A stretch of DNA of 64,000 bases, from NCBI GenBank assembly GCA_963556195.1, contig OY744551.1, forward strand, positions 12,415,096-12,479,095, in the 5' to 3' direction. A program made the translations under genes and the position numbers. The notes under the pieces were generated by a model. It was not told the origin of the DNA, searched no databases, and worked only from the letters and a program-made list of their open reading frames with translations. Below, one piece after another: positions 25,561 to 34,178 of this stretch. Positions within the stretch are counted from its first letter, which is position 1. Each line of letters opens with the position of its first letter. The DNA is from Sepiola atlantica. Lineage: Eukaryota; Mollusca; Cephalopoda; Sepiida; Sepiolidae.

Positions 25561-26762
25561 GTATAGTTGTTGTTTCATGGGTGTTTCAATGCAATTCCAG
25601 TGCTTATAAAATAGTGCCCAATAACAGATATAGTTGTATTATTGTATACATTTCTTTATTCATACAAACATTATTAGCTACATATGTGCATACATGTTTC
25701 ACCTGTGATCTTGTTCGAAATCCTGCTTCATATGAATAAAAACATAATTTTTCAATATTTTTGGTTTTTGGAAGAGGAGAGAGAGTATTAGGATGAAAAT
25801 CGTAGATAAGCCAGATACTTATCCGTTCTCACTCAGTTATCTATTATTTTGCCACACTAATTCATACACATTCAGACTTTTTTTTTCGTTTTACTTAACA
25901 ATGTATTCCGGTTAATTACTTTCTATCCTTCTTTTTATTTTTATGGTTGTAATTTCAAGTATCTTGACTCTTTTTTATGTATTAGTAATCTAGTGATAAT
26001 CCTGCAGTATAGTTAACAGCCAATAAATCGATACAAAATTACAACGAATAACTTTCACTAATCGCATTAGCATTTTATTTTCTACCTACCCGTATAGATT
26101 TAATGTCTGGAAACTGATCGTAAGATTAATTATCTCTGATAAGTTAAGTTTTTTTTTAACGAAGCACGAAAAAAAATGGGTTAGATTTTTTTCCCGGTTG
26201 CTTGGCTTTTGATCGCATCAAGCTATAAATATAGTAATAACATAACATACCATACCACTACGCCTAAGTCTGGGGATATGCCTCTTAAACTTCCAGTTAG
26301 TGGTAGGGTAAGTCATTTTTTAACTTTTTTAAGGGAATTTAGCACAAACAACAATTGCAGAGCCAAACAAACATTTTGTTTCTCATGTGTTTAACGAGAC
26401 ATCTTTAAATGCAGTCTGATTTTGAAATAAAAAGACATGAAAATAGTTTCAGACGGTTAAATGTATACTGGTCGGTAGAAACTTAGTTTGAATGCGTTTG
26501 GTAAAAAGTATTTGTTGGATATTTTGTTTTTTGTTTCGATTTTTGTGATTTTTTGCCTGTTGACTATATTGCAATAGTACACATCTAGTTATGAAACAAA
26601 TGGTGAACTGAAAAGCAATGTGTGCTTACCATTCCTGCAACGATCCCAGTCTGAGAATTCGTATCTTTTATCATTGTACTGGGCGCCAGCAGCGGCGAAG
26701 AGCATACGCAGGATCTCGGCACGGCCGCGGCCATTGAAGTAATGCAGGGTGTAGTTCGGCAT
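10852..26762 (-). CDS. S-crystallin gene A (sigma-GST-derived lens protein), complete, six exons
   Basis: Coding exons on the minus strand: 26762-26630, 21492-21397, 19553-19438, 16680-16624, 12736-12629, 11016-10852. Together they are 675 nt, or 224 residues plus TAA. The N-terminal thioredoxin-like half (about residues 1-78) opens [20 protein letters not shown], with the GST Tyr8, Trp39, a basic residue at 43 and the cis-proline at 52. The all-helical half follows and ends [12 protein letters not shown]. The family is sigma GST recruited as cephalopod lens crystallin, a soluble cytoplasmic protein that sets refractive index; S-crystallins generally have little enzyme activity. About 30 of 224 residues are Met, typical of S-crystallins. 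Gln64-Ser65 of the GST glutathione site reads Glu64-Thr65 here. An exon-4 insertion of 19 residues, absent from sigma GST, lies between the helices. The gene is in tandem with gene B and has identical intron phases. The start is the only ATG fitting the family N-terminus. Confidence 0.95.
12105..12160 (-). repeat. Short SINE fragment
   Basis: ACTCCACTTACCCTTGATT matches the tail of the SINE at 35700-35895. Confidence 0.4.
12300..12570 (-). pseudogene. LINE 3' remnant in intron 5 of gene A
   Basis: The left part resembles the LINE C-terminal block (AGCAGGAAAAGAGTTCC then GGAAAAAAGCTACTGGAATA). The right part is the copy of the 9885-10078 repeat. Confidence 0.6.
12629..12736 (-). CDS. S-crystallin A exon 5
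   Basis: 108 nt, 36 codons, phase 0, with a TTCCAG acceptor and a GTACGT donor. It encodes a C-domain helix and the FFMGD turn. Only the last residue differs from gene B (Met versus Gln). Confidence 0.95.
12959..13040. repeat. (GA)n microsatellite in intron 4 of gene A
   Basis: About 75 bp of AG dinucleotides. It explains the Leu/Ser-rich minus-strand frame there. Confidence 0.95.
13861..13955 (-). mobile_element. 5S rRNA-like segment (probable 5S-derived SINE)
   Basis: The plus strand holds GTCGCCCATCGTTGTACTGG, then TCAGGC and TGCTTAACTTCTGTGA. These align in order with the reverse complement of 5S rRNA (CCCATCCAAGTACT, CCAGGC, TGCTTAGCTTC). It is diverged and partial, so not a functional 5S gene. 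A second copy is at 36141-36235. Confidence 0.6.
14120..14496. mobile_element. Tc1/mariner-type MITE, copy 1 (intron 4 of gene A)
   Basis: 377 bp. The left end is CAAGGTGGGCAAAAATAAGG and the right end CCTTATTTTGGCCCACCCTG; both are flanked by TA, as in Tc1/mariner insertions. No transposase. A close copy at 36362-36744 sits in intron 4 of gene B. Confidence 0.88.
15241..15617 (-). mobile_element. U2 snRNA-headed SINE-like element, copy 1
   Basis: The minus strand from about 15617 reads GGCCTTTTGGCTAAGATCAA then GTGTAGTATCTGTTC. This is the 5' end of U2 snRNA, including the branch-point-recognition GTAGTA. A few bases later comes TGCACCC, which matches the U2 3' end. A ~310-bp unrelated body then ends near CTCCTGGAGAGGAGTAAAT. 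The same architecture occurs at 46463-46789 and 58057-58433. The internal deletion and fused body rule out a working U2 gene. Confidence 0.85.
15930..16210 (-). pseudogene. LINE C-terminal remnant (different LINE family)
   Basis: Minus-strand translation gives [20 protein letters not shown], then [15 protein letters not shown]. This is the LYGSE/LR..GIPS arrangement in the C-terminal third of RTE/I-like LINE polyproteins. Frameshifted and partial. Confidence 0.65.
16624..16680 (-). CDS. S-crystallin A exon 4 (crystallin-specific insertion)
   Basis: 57 nt, 19 codons, phase 0 at both ends, with a TTTTCAG acceptor and a GTAAGT donor. It encodes [19 protein letters not shown], a Gly/Ser/Asp/Met-rich flexible loop. 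It corresponds to the central insertion that separates S-crystallins from active sigma GST. Confidence 0.93.
16728..16785. repeat. (TA)n, gene A intron 3
   Basis: Uninterrupted TA dinucleotides close to exon 4. Further TA tracts in this intron are at 17433-17514, 17838-17891, 18094-18148, 18333-18393, 18951-19016 and 19296-19381. Confidence 0.97.
16805..16905 (-). repeat. Terminal segment of the 1890-2820 dispersed repeat
   Basis: Contains GGTGTCTTCGGTCTCTCTGT and a GGGTTTGTCAG motif, the reverse complement of the 2700-2800 end. Bordered by (TA)n on the left. Confidence 0.65.
17070..17420 (+). pseudogene. Probable LINE ORF remnant
   Basis: GC-richer than its surroundings. Plus-strand frames give [20 protein letters not shown], then [19 protein letters not shown] and a stop at a (TA)n boundary. 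I judge it a piece of a mollusc LINE polyprotein upstream of the RT; no catalytic motif is visible, so this is tentative. Confidence 0.4.
18394..18943 (+). mobile_element. Foldback mariner derivative (non-autonomous)
   Basis: The termini CGAGGCCTGTCTAAAAGGT and (reverse complement of right end) CAAGGCCTGTCTAAAACGT are flanked by TA on both sides. The right arm (18750-18943) encodes a mariner transposase C-terminus ending [10 protein letters not shown] and stop. The left arm (18394-18588) carries the same 3' segment inverted (minus strand [19 protein letters not shown]). The 160-bp centre encodes [20 protein letters not shown] from the N-terminal DNA-binding region. The DDE catalytic core is absent. 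Confidence 0.85.
19438..19553 (-). CDS. S-crystallin A exon 3
   Basis: 116 nt ending in a GTGAGT donor at a codon boundary. It encodes the start of the helical domain ([20 protein letters not shown]). The acceptor reads CGTAAG with a weak pyrimidine tract, unlike the TACAG of gene B. The protein differs from gene B exon 3 at one residue (Tyr for Phe). Confidence 0.93.
20511..20556. repeat. (TAAA)n microsatellite
   Basis: About eleven TAAA units in intron 2 of gene A. Confidence 0.95.
20926..20965. repeat. Degenerate telomere-like (CCCTAA)n tract
   Basis: CCCTAACCTTAACCTAACCT and neighbours. Imperfect repeats of the TTAGGG type. Confidence 0.6.
21397..21492 (-). CDS. S-crystallin A exon 2
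   Basis: It is bounded by a TTGTCAG acceptor and a GTAAGT donor, 96 nt, phase 1 at both ends. It encodes the glutathione-site segment with LPCLEM and [11 protein letters not shown]. The position-64/65 pair is Glu-Thr rather than the Gln-Ser of sigma GST. Nine of about 33 residues differ from gene B. Confidence 0.95.
21667..21740. repeat. (TA)n, gene A intron 1
   Basis: Two near-contiguous TA runs about 175 bp upstream of exon 2. Other tracts in this intron: 25531-25556. Confidence 0.95.
22306..22385. repeat. Perfect 39-bp inverted repeat with 2-nt loop
   Basis: Arms at 22306-22344 and 22347-22385 are exact reverse complements around TGGCT-AG-AGCCA. On either strand an RNA would fold into one uninterrupted hairpin. 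No terminal structure links it to a transposon family I recognise. Confidence 0.9.
22650..23105 (+). repeat. Dispersed repeat, copy of 2054-2820
   Basis: Shares GAAGTTCTCAGAAATCAAGG, the CAAACGTTGAGTTAGTAAAA region and CTAGTCTGGTGGTGTATCCA with the copy near 2054, in the same order and orientation. Confidence 0.8.
23406..23442. repeat. Degenerate (TTAGGG)n tract
   Basis: GGTTAGGGTTAGAGTTAGGG and flanks; interstitial telomere-like. Confidence 0.6.
23885..24075. repeat. 15-bp minisatellite (AAAATGGCACAGGTG)n
   Basis: About 12 units alternating GGCACAG and GACACAG. Because 15 is a multiple of three, both strands stay open (KMAQV / FTCVI); not a gene. Confidence 0.95.
24480..24516. repeat. Interstitial telomeric repeat (CCCTAA)6
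   Basis: Six exact CCCTAA units in intron 1 of gene A. A similar tract is at 61649-61677. Confidence 0.95.
24795..25350 (+). repeat. Tandemly duplicated tRNA-like SINE segment
   Basis: Two ~215-bp copies (about 24795-25010 and 25125-25350). Each has an ATGGTCCGGAGGTAAAACGC tRNA-like head, a B-box-like GGTTCGATCC or GGTTTAGTCC, and the downstream GGATTACTTTTATGTACGTA (TGATTACT in the first copy). Confidence 0.7.
25395..25500 (+). mobile_element. tRNA-derived SINE, copy 1
   Basis: A-box-like ATGATAGCGAGAGGG and B-box-like AGTTTCAATCCCG, then GATCTAGCCGTACTAAAGAG. An inverted copy is at 29455-29585. Confidence 0.7.
26630..26762 (-). CDS. S-crystallin A exon 1 (residues 1-44 plus one base)
   Basis: The ATG begins at 26762 and the exon ends in a GTAAGC donor (phase 1). 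It encodes the first strand and helix of the thioredoxin-like fold with Tyr8, Arg14, Trp39 and Arg43. It differs from gene B exon 1 at 12 of 44 residues. Confidence 0.95.
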
Positions 26763-26868
26763 GGCGAATGTTGCTGGCCTGAAAATGGCTGAGTCGACGG
26801 TTGTGATACGGAAGTGTTCCAAGTGACACGACGGCGTGTTTGTGACCGAAGAGCAGACAGCTTGCGAA

Positions 26869-26874
26869 TTTATT
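26869..26874 (-). promoter_or_regulatory. Degenerate TATA element of S-crystallin A
   Basis: Minus strand reads GGCAATAAATTCGC, about 112 bp before the ATG. It aligns with GGCTATAAATTCTC, about 124 bp before the gene B ATG, with T changed to A at the first TATA base. No TGACTCA is seen upstream. A single-mismatch AP-1 half-match (TGAGTCG) lies downstream in the likely leader at 26790-26796. Confidence 0.55.
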
Positions 26875-26929
26875 GCCACTGTTCGGGGCAGAACCGATCA
26901 GCCTAATTACTATACGCACCAATAAAGGA

Positions 26930-27275
26930 GGCAATTATCTGTCGCCTGCTGCAAAGGTAGTTAGGGTTTCTAGCATCCACGACTGCATGATAGACCTGTA
27001 ATTTTCCCAGGGTTAATTTTCAGCGCTGTGAAAACTTAAGGTTAGGATAAGAGCTTAAATAATGTCGTTACTATTATGGGCGTCGTGTGGAATAGTGTTC
27101 TAATTGATTTAAGACAGATTCACCTTTGAATCATCCTTTCGTTAAAAAAAAACAATTGTCGCGTGGCTTGATACCAAAAACATATAGACACTGTAAAATA
27201 GATGCATAGACAGATAGCTGACTTTATAGGTACGTATGCATCAAATAAAATAAAAATACATACTTACACACACAC

Positions 27276-27344
<69 letters not shown>

Positions 27345-27680
27345 GTTATCATGAAATAATTTCAGGATGAAATCCGCGTATGAGAGCTCAATGTGATAAA
27401 CAGAGCAAGAATAAAATAAAATATAATAACACGAAATTACATAATCCTCGATGCAATAATATATTTCAACCCTGTGGTTTGTTCAAGCATCCGATCTAAA
27501 CAGTTACATTTTTGAAACTGAAAAAAAAAGAATTAAATTCACACTCGACAATTCAAATATAATTGGAGAAAGGTGGTTACAACCTCTTTACTACATACTT
27601 AGAGAGAGGGGGAAATTTGAAGCATATCCAATCTTTAAGTATAAATTGAGACGGGGAATTGCATCATTTATTAAATACCG
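26930..27680. other. Gene A upstream flank, no gene
   Basis: No coding signal. A (CA)n(TA)n compound microsatellite lies at 27270-27340. Confidence 0.5.
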
Positions 27681-27682
27681 TG

Positions 27683-27685
<3 letters not shown>

Positions 27686-27753
<68 letters not shown>
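27686..27753. repeat. (TA)n tract in intergenic spacer
   Basis: TA dinucleotides. Other spacer tracts: 27983-28021, 28740-28833, 29035-29079, 29395-29448, 29638-29720. Confidence 0.97.
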
Positions 27754-27759
<6 letters not shown>

Positions 27760-27769
27760 GGTGTACTAA

Positions 27770-27935
27770 AAGCGAACTTTTAGGAAAAGTGAAACCTATT
27801 TGCCAACTTATCTATCCCAGCGACTTCCTCTGATGATAAGATTTTGATCTTTAAAAAGCCTGGCTTAAGGAAAATTTAACTTGAATAAATTGCCTTTTTT
27901 GCGGAATATACTTTGCTCTGAGCAATTGAATTTAA
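27770..27935. repeat. Dispersed repeat shared with 62995-63190
   Basis: Both contain ATGATAAGATTTT followed by AAAAGCC and GGCTTAAGGAAA, in the same orientation and bounded by (TA)n. Confidence 0.65.
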
Positions 27936-27990
27936 TTATGATTTGACTTTTGCTTCTCTAATTCCTTTCCATTCTTCTTCATTATATATA

Positions 27991-28026
<36 letters not shown>

Positions 28027-28737
28027 TCGAAGTTATTCAACGTATATGGGGAAAAAATTATTTTAGTCCCAAACCGTTTGTTGGAAATTTCCCTTCGCTA
28101 ATAAATCAATACATTTTTTGTAATCATTGTATTGGTTAGCTTTTAAGAATTTAGGCTAGTCTTAATATTTATGTAGTGATCATCAGTTTTTTTACCATGA
28201 AAGTGGTTTAAAATCAAAGCAGTATTTTCTCATGGCCTCCCAGCAGTGTTGATCAGACATCACCTCCTTTAAAAACCTAACGTTCGAGGTATAAGGTCTA
28301 TTCTTTTGCTACAAGTAATTTATTCCCTAACCTAATTTCTTATTAAAAATATCCTGCTTACCTACTGGATTTTATATAGTTCGGACGAATCGATTATACT
28401 ACTTATATATTGATAATACTTGCCCACGAATACTTTTGCTGTAAGATGTTTTTGTAGGAAATAAAAAATAAACAAGTCACTTACAGATAACTGTAACACA
28501 TCGTTTTGTTCATTCAATCCCTCCGGTAGGATTTGACTGTTATTTAGATACATGATAGATATCATTGCTATATATACTGTTTTATTTCTCTTTTAATTTC
28601 CCATTGCGTGATTATAAATTTTCGCCAACTCCTGTCGGTTTTTCAACCAAATTAGCAATGATTTAAATCAGTAGAAAAACGCCGTTTTTTAATGACGTGC
28701 AAGGATGAAATTGCTTTTGCTTAAAATTGGTCTTAAC

Positions 28738-29095
<358 letters not shown>

Positions 29096-29104
29096 CATAC
29101 AATT

Positions 29105-29372
29105 TAGTTTTCCACGCGCGAATTTAAAATCTTGAGAATTTCTGTGATTTGTCTGGTTGTCAAATGGCCATCTTGTTCAACTACTGCGTTCACTTGGTCA
29201 CTGTCGATCATATTTGGCCGGCCAAAGCGAAGAGCATCTCTCACTAAAAAAATGTCCTTTTCGGAATCGAGTTCACTATTTCTGACACACCCGTTCTGTT
29301 ACAGCATTCTCCCCATACACATGGCATATTCTCATGTAGATTTCTGTAGCATTATTCCCCTTTCCGTAGTTT
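29105..29372 (-). pseudogene. Mariner transposase N-terminal remnant
   Basis: Minus-strand frames give ATEIYMRICHVYGENAVTER then RFGRPNMIDSDQVNAVVEQD and HLTTRQITEIL. This is the helix-turn-helix DNA-binding region of a SETMAR-like mariner transposase. It is frameshifted, lacks the DDE core and is sandwiched between (TA)n tracts. Confidence 0.75.
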
Positions 29373-29393
29373 GATTATTTATTGCTTGAACTA

Positions 29394-29451
<58 letters not shown>

Positions 29452-29454
29452 ATC

Positions 29455-29588
29455 CACAGACTGTTACGCTGTATCACAGCTCTTCAGTGCGGCTAGACCA
29501 GTGAGTCCTCAATCCGGGATTAAAACTCTACCGTCGAGCTGACAGTCGGCGCTCCTACCCCGCTATCATACGACACTGACTGAATATA
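29455..29588 (-). mobile_element. tRNA-derived SINE, copy 2 (inverted)
   Basis: The reverse complement matches 25395-25500 (CAGTCAGTGTCGTATGATAG, the B-box-like segment, and CTGTGATACAG). Immediately follows (TA)n. Confidence 0.72.
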
Positions 29589-29689
29589 ATTAATATCTTA
29601 ATGTAAACATTTCAATTGCAGGGAGTTCGAATAAGTTTATATATATATATATATATATATACATATATGTATATATACATATATATGTG

Positions 29690-29721
<32 letters not shown>

Positions 29722-29814
29722 ATTAATAGTAATGTATAGTGAATAGTAGGAAAACACACACATTTAAATCAAAAATAGGCTCCAGGCTTCTAAAATTTAG
29801 ACTATAATTTCTTG

Positions 29815-30125
29815 CAATGGCATGTAGCGTATCGGATATAAGTACAAAGTATAATCAGTACTAAGTGACTTCTGGGTGGTTGATGTTTCGTCCCTAGTTT
29901 GAGCGAAACTAACATAACAATTACAAATTACTTAAAATATCTACTTGATATTTACTGACAGAACAAGAGCAAGCTATCATGAGAATTTAAAAAAGGGTTC
30001 CGTTTTAAATTCCCGAGTTCGACATACAGATAATTGAGTTCGACAAGATGCACCTGAAGAAGGTCAAAGGTTACATCAGCCGAAACATTATGAGAACAGT
30101 AGTCCGAAAAAAAAACGAAATAATA
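29815..30125 (+). mobile_element. tRNA-headed SINE with AAGAAGGT...GGCCGAAAC body, copy 1
   Basis: The head resembles 37257-37350 (GATATAAGTACAAAGTATAA, TCAGTACTAAGTGAC). The body has CACCTGAAGAAGGTCAAAGG and ends AGAACAGTAGTCCGAA. A fuller copy is at 37257-37575. Confidence 0.7.
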
Positions 30126-30159
30126 CAAATGTGTGTTATTTTTTTTAACATTTCTGTGA

Positions 30160-30860
30160 TCAGGGTAACAACATAGAAGCAGTCAAGCACAAGTCGAAAA
30201 AAACACCTGACAGCATACGTTCTGCTATAACCCAGACGAAAACAGATCCAGTAGACTTTTTTGTAGACTTCTTGACATGCTTTGTTGTTATTTGCAGCTG
30301 TGCTGTTGTCATGATACTAATATATAAGCAGTCTGGGACGATTCAGAAAACACAGCAGCTTGTATACCTTCCTCTATTCATCTAGTCGACAACAAATCCA
30401 ACCTTATTTATTATAGACATTCTGAGTGTGGCTATTTTGTAACTTTGTTAAGTACATGGTACTGGTACAGCTTTTAGAACCAGACAGAAACCGAATTGCT
30501 TTTTAGCCCTAAACTAACCAGAACCTTAACCTAACCTAACCATAACATAACGTTAAGCTAACATAACATAACATAACCCTTCGATTACTCTAAACTAATC
30601 GCTGTTTTCTAGTTCATAAACTGTACTAGTACCAACCACATAGAAGCATCACAGGACGACCGAAAGAGACAGATAATAATATCATTTATTAGATTTTTTC
30701 AGTCGAAGACACAAATGGAGCCATCAGTTTTATTATAGACTTTGCTTGTTCTGTTCTCATGATAACAACGGTTCACAAACATTTACAGTTGATTGTACAC
30801 TTTCTTTTATTCCCAGCTGAAAAGGGATAATACTTACTTTTACATAGACCTCTTGTTATT
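30160..30860. repeat. Low-copy internal repeats in spacer
   Basis: AACAACATAGAAGCAGTC-type motifs followed by ACAGCATACGTTCTGC or ACAGTATACTTTCTTCTG recur near 30170, 30645 and 31350. Function unknown. Confidence 0.4.
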
Positions 30861-30874
30861 TGTATTATTTGACT

Positions 30875-31290
30875 TATTCGGACTACTGTTTTGGGATGAT
30901 ATTCTTACAACGTTTCGGCCGATGTAACCTCCGACCTTCTTCACGAGCGTCTTTTTGAACCCGTCAATTTTTCTAAATCGGGAATCCGTACGTAATTTCG
31001 AACGGAACTTTTTATTAATCCATGGCAGCCATGACTTCGTATAAGTAATTGTAGTTTTAGTATCGACAGCACCGACGATTTAGCCTTCAACCTCCAAAAT
31101 ACTATTTTCTTTAATTAAATAAAGAGTTACGTTCGTAATTTTGGACATAGTCCCGAGTTTGACATGAAGATTCCCGAGTTCGACAATTTGCACCTGAAGA
31201 AGGTTAGGAATTACGTTGGCGGAGACGTTGTGAGAATAACATCCAAGTTCAGAATAGTAGTTCGAATGATAAAAATAATTGCAAATTATC
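30875..31290. repeat. Inverted pair of the same SINE body
   Basis: 30875-30950 is inverted (TTCGGACTACTGTTTTGGGA, CGTTTCGGCCGATGTAACCT). 31140-31280 is forward (GTTCGACAATTTGCACCTGA, then AAGAAGG). The SINE 3' parts thus face away from each other. Confidence 0.65.
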
Positions 31291-31489
31291 AATCTCATAA
31301 TCTCCAAAATTCACAAACATGCTTATTATTGTTTTGACTATGTTGTAGTCATGTTAACAACATAGAATCGGTACATAGTGATCCGATCGAAAAAAACAGC
31401 AGACAGTATACTTTCTTCTGTTTCACTTTCAAGAACTAAACAAATTATTTTACGTAAAAGTCTATACAACATATTTAAACTTCAGATGT

Positions 31490-31910
31490 GACATCGGAAT
31501 TTGCCAGCCGATAGAGATCACACACGCTTTCAGTGATGAATGCCATCCTCTTTATGGACGTAAACCAACTGCCCAACGACGGAAGTCAACAAGAAAATTA
31601 TTCAGCCTTGTCGAACCATTAACAACATCCTAGAAAGAGATTCAACTAGAGCTGTGGACTAAAAGGCTTGAGAATGAGCCCGTCCTACTGACATGAGAAT
31701 CCCCCCCCCCTCTTCTGAGGCCGTCTCTCCCGGTTCAGTAGAACTCTGGCTCTGGCTCAACCGGTTGAAAATAGGAAGGGGCGATCAAACGTAGCTCTGA
31801 CTAGATGGGGCTACAAAACTGACCCAACCATCTGCGAACGTGGAGAGGAGGACCATACGATGCACCCATGAGTTGTGTGCTTCCCATTGCCCAACTGGTA
31901 CAGCTTGAAA
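31490..31910 (+). pseudogene. LINE C-terminal (zinc-knuckle region) remnant
   Basis: Plus-strand frames read LWLWLNRLKIGRGRSNVALT, then RWGYKTDPTICERGEEDHTM. This is the RLRTG.GR / CE.G...T..H block at the C-terminus of many metazoan LINE polyproteins. Frameshifted. Confidence 0.65.
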
Positions 31911-32070
31911 GATATTGCAGAGTACAGAGTAAAAAAACAGCATTAAAAAGTAGGAGACTTTTGTATGGCCACATGTTTCAAGAACACACAAAGAAGATTT
32001 GAAACTGTATTTAAATGCATAAAACGAAACAAAAGAACACAAAACAAAATCTTAATTTTATGCAATTATC

Positions 32071-32076
32071 TTTATT
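32071..32076 (-). terminator. Polyadenylation signal of S-crystallin B
   Basis: AATAAA on the minus strand, 92 bp past the stop codon. Confidence 0.75.
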
Positions 32077-32168
32077 AAATTTCTAAGAAAAAATGTGACT
32101 TTTTTCTCACAATTCATGTCGGCAGTGAAATTATCGGACGAGCGGGGATCTTGAGCCTGGTCTTTGAT

Positions 32169-32333
32169 TTACCAGTTAGTGTTGGAACGGCTCTTCAGGT
32201 AAGAAGAAATCTTGGGGTGTCCAGCAATGCGGGTCCTCAGGGCCATCAGTTTGGGGTAGCTGCTGAACATGGACTGGTTCTCCATGTAAGGGTTTTCCAG
32301 GCAGCAATAGCACATCATGTCACACCACATCAT
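32169..32333 (-). CDS. S-crystallin B exon 6 (C-terminus and stop)
   Basis: 165 nt including TAA. It starts [20 protein letters not shown] and ends NTNW. The helix start is Met-x-x-Asp, as in gene A. Confidence 0.95.
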   Translation of the reverse strand: MMWCDMMCYCCLENPYMENQSMFSSYPKLMALRTRIAGHPKISSYLKSRSNTNW

Positions 32334-34101
32334 CTGAAAGGAGAAAAATACATCAACTATTACGTTCTCTGAGATATAATGTTGTTCTTTTAGTCGTGTT
32401 AATTGTAACATGTCAAAATTAAGCTCGTTTGAAATCTTACTCTACTTATGTGTCCATTTTTTACTAAAGAATCACCACTTATCAAGGCCCAAAGACTACT
32501 CAAGGATAAAACTTAATTAGTTTGTAAGGTGGACGGTCAAACAACACCGTGATGGTTGGTAATAATTGTTTTAACTGGGAAGGATTTGATTATTAAAGAG
32601 GACATCTCAACAAGAATTTGTGTACATGGTACTTAAAAAACAAATATGTTCTAGTCAGCTGAGAAGCTGACCTGCTATATTTTGTTCCACAGATAGTTAG
32701 TTCAAGGAAGGAAACTTTGCTCATGGAAGCTCCGTTTAGTTTTAGGTATACAGAGGGAGAAAAGGAAATTATTGATAGTGGTTGTAGATAGATGCGTTTT
32801 TGTTGTAAATGGTATACTGGGGGCATAGATTGGAGCTTAGTTGAGCATCTGTCATGAAAATAACAATAGAACAGAGAAAGTCGAGCAGCATCTTTTGTGA
32901 GAGAAAATGGCTGTAAGGAAGAGAAAAGGGGCATGCCTACACTCGAAGTCTGTTTTGTACTCTTTCAAGGCACCTCTCCAGATGTGACAACAGTACTCGG
33001 CGATATCAAATGGTTTTACGTAGATGCCACTATTCCAAATTCGTGGTTGTGAGTTGCCATCGGTGGACTGTTTAATCTTATACTAAACGGTCATTTTAAA
33101 CGTTTTAAATTTAATAGAGACTGTTTTAATGGAGACTGTTTTCAATTTAATGGAGAGTGTTTTAATGGAGACTGTTTTAATGGAGACTGTTTTCAATTTA
33201 ATAGAGACTGTTTTAATGGAGACTGTTTTAATGGAGACGGTTTTAATGGAGACTGTTTTCAATTTAATGGAGACTGTTTTAATGGAGACTGTTTTAATAG
33301 AGACTGTTTTAATGAAGACTGTTTTCAATTTAATGGAGACTGTTTTAATGGAGACTGTTTTAATGGAGACTGTTTTCAATTTAATGGAGACTGTTTTAAT
33401 GGAGACTGTTTTAATGGAGACTGTTTTCAATTTAATGGATACTGTTTTAATGGAGACTGTTTTAATGGAGACTGTTTTAATGGAGACTGTTTTAATGAAG
33501 ACTGTTTTCAATTTAATGGAGACTGTTTTAATGGAGACTGTTTTAATAGAGACTGTTTTAATGAAGACTGTTTTCAATTTAATCGAGACTGTTTTAATGG
33601 AGACTGTTTTAATGGAGACTGTTTTAATGGAGACTGTTTTCAATTTAATGGAGACTGTTTTAATGGAGACGGTTTTAATGGAGACTGTTTTCAATTTAAT
33701 CGAGACTGTTTTAATGGAGACTGTTTTAATGGAGACTGTTTTCAATTTAATAGAGACTGTTTTAATGGAGACTGTTTTAATGGAGACTGTTTTCAATTTA
33801 ATAGAGACTGTTTTAATGGAGACTGTTTTCAAACGATATAAATTATTGAAAACTAAAACTAATAAAATTCAAACAATCGATTTTTTAATTCGAATTATTT
33901 GATGGTATTTAGTTATCAAGTAAACATTCCATTCTTACTTAATATTAAATTTTAATCATAAAAAAATTTCCAGCAATTTTTTATGAATTTTAATGAGAAC
34001 ATTTACATCACTGAAAGCCTGTGTGATCTCTATATATGTACAAATTATTCATTTAAAACCTAGACATTACATATCTCTCTTTCATTTTCTCTTTCTCTTT
34101 A

Positions 34102-34178
<77 letters not shown>

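Noticed and set aside
33083..33902. 250-residue METVL/TVSIK repeat proteins
   Set aside because: Open on both strands only because units are 15 and 21 bp; no gene context.
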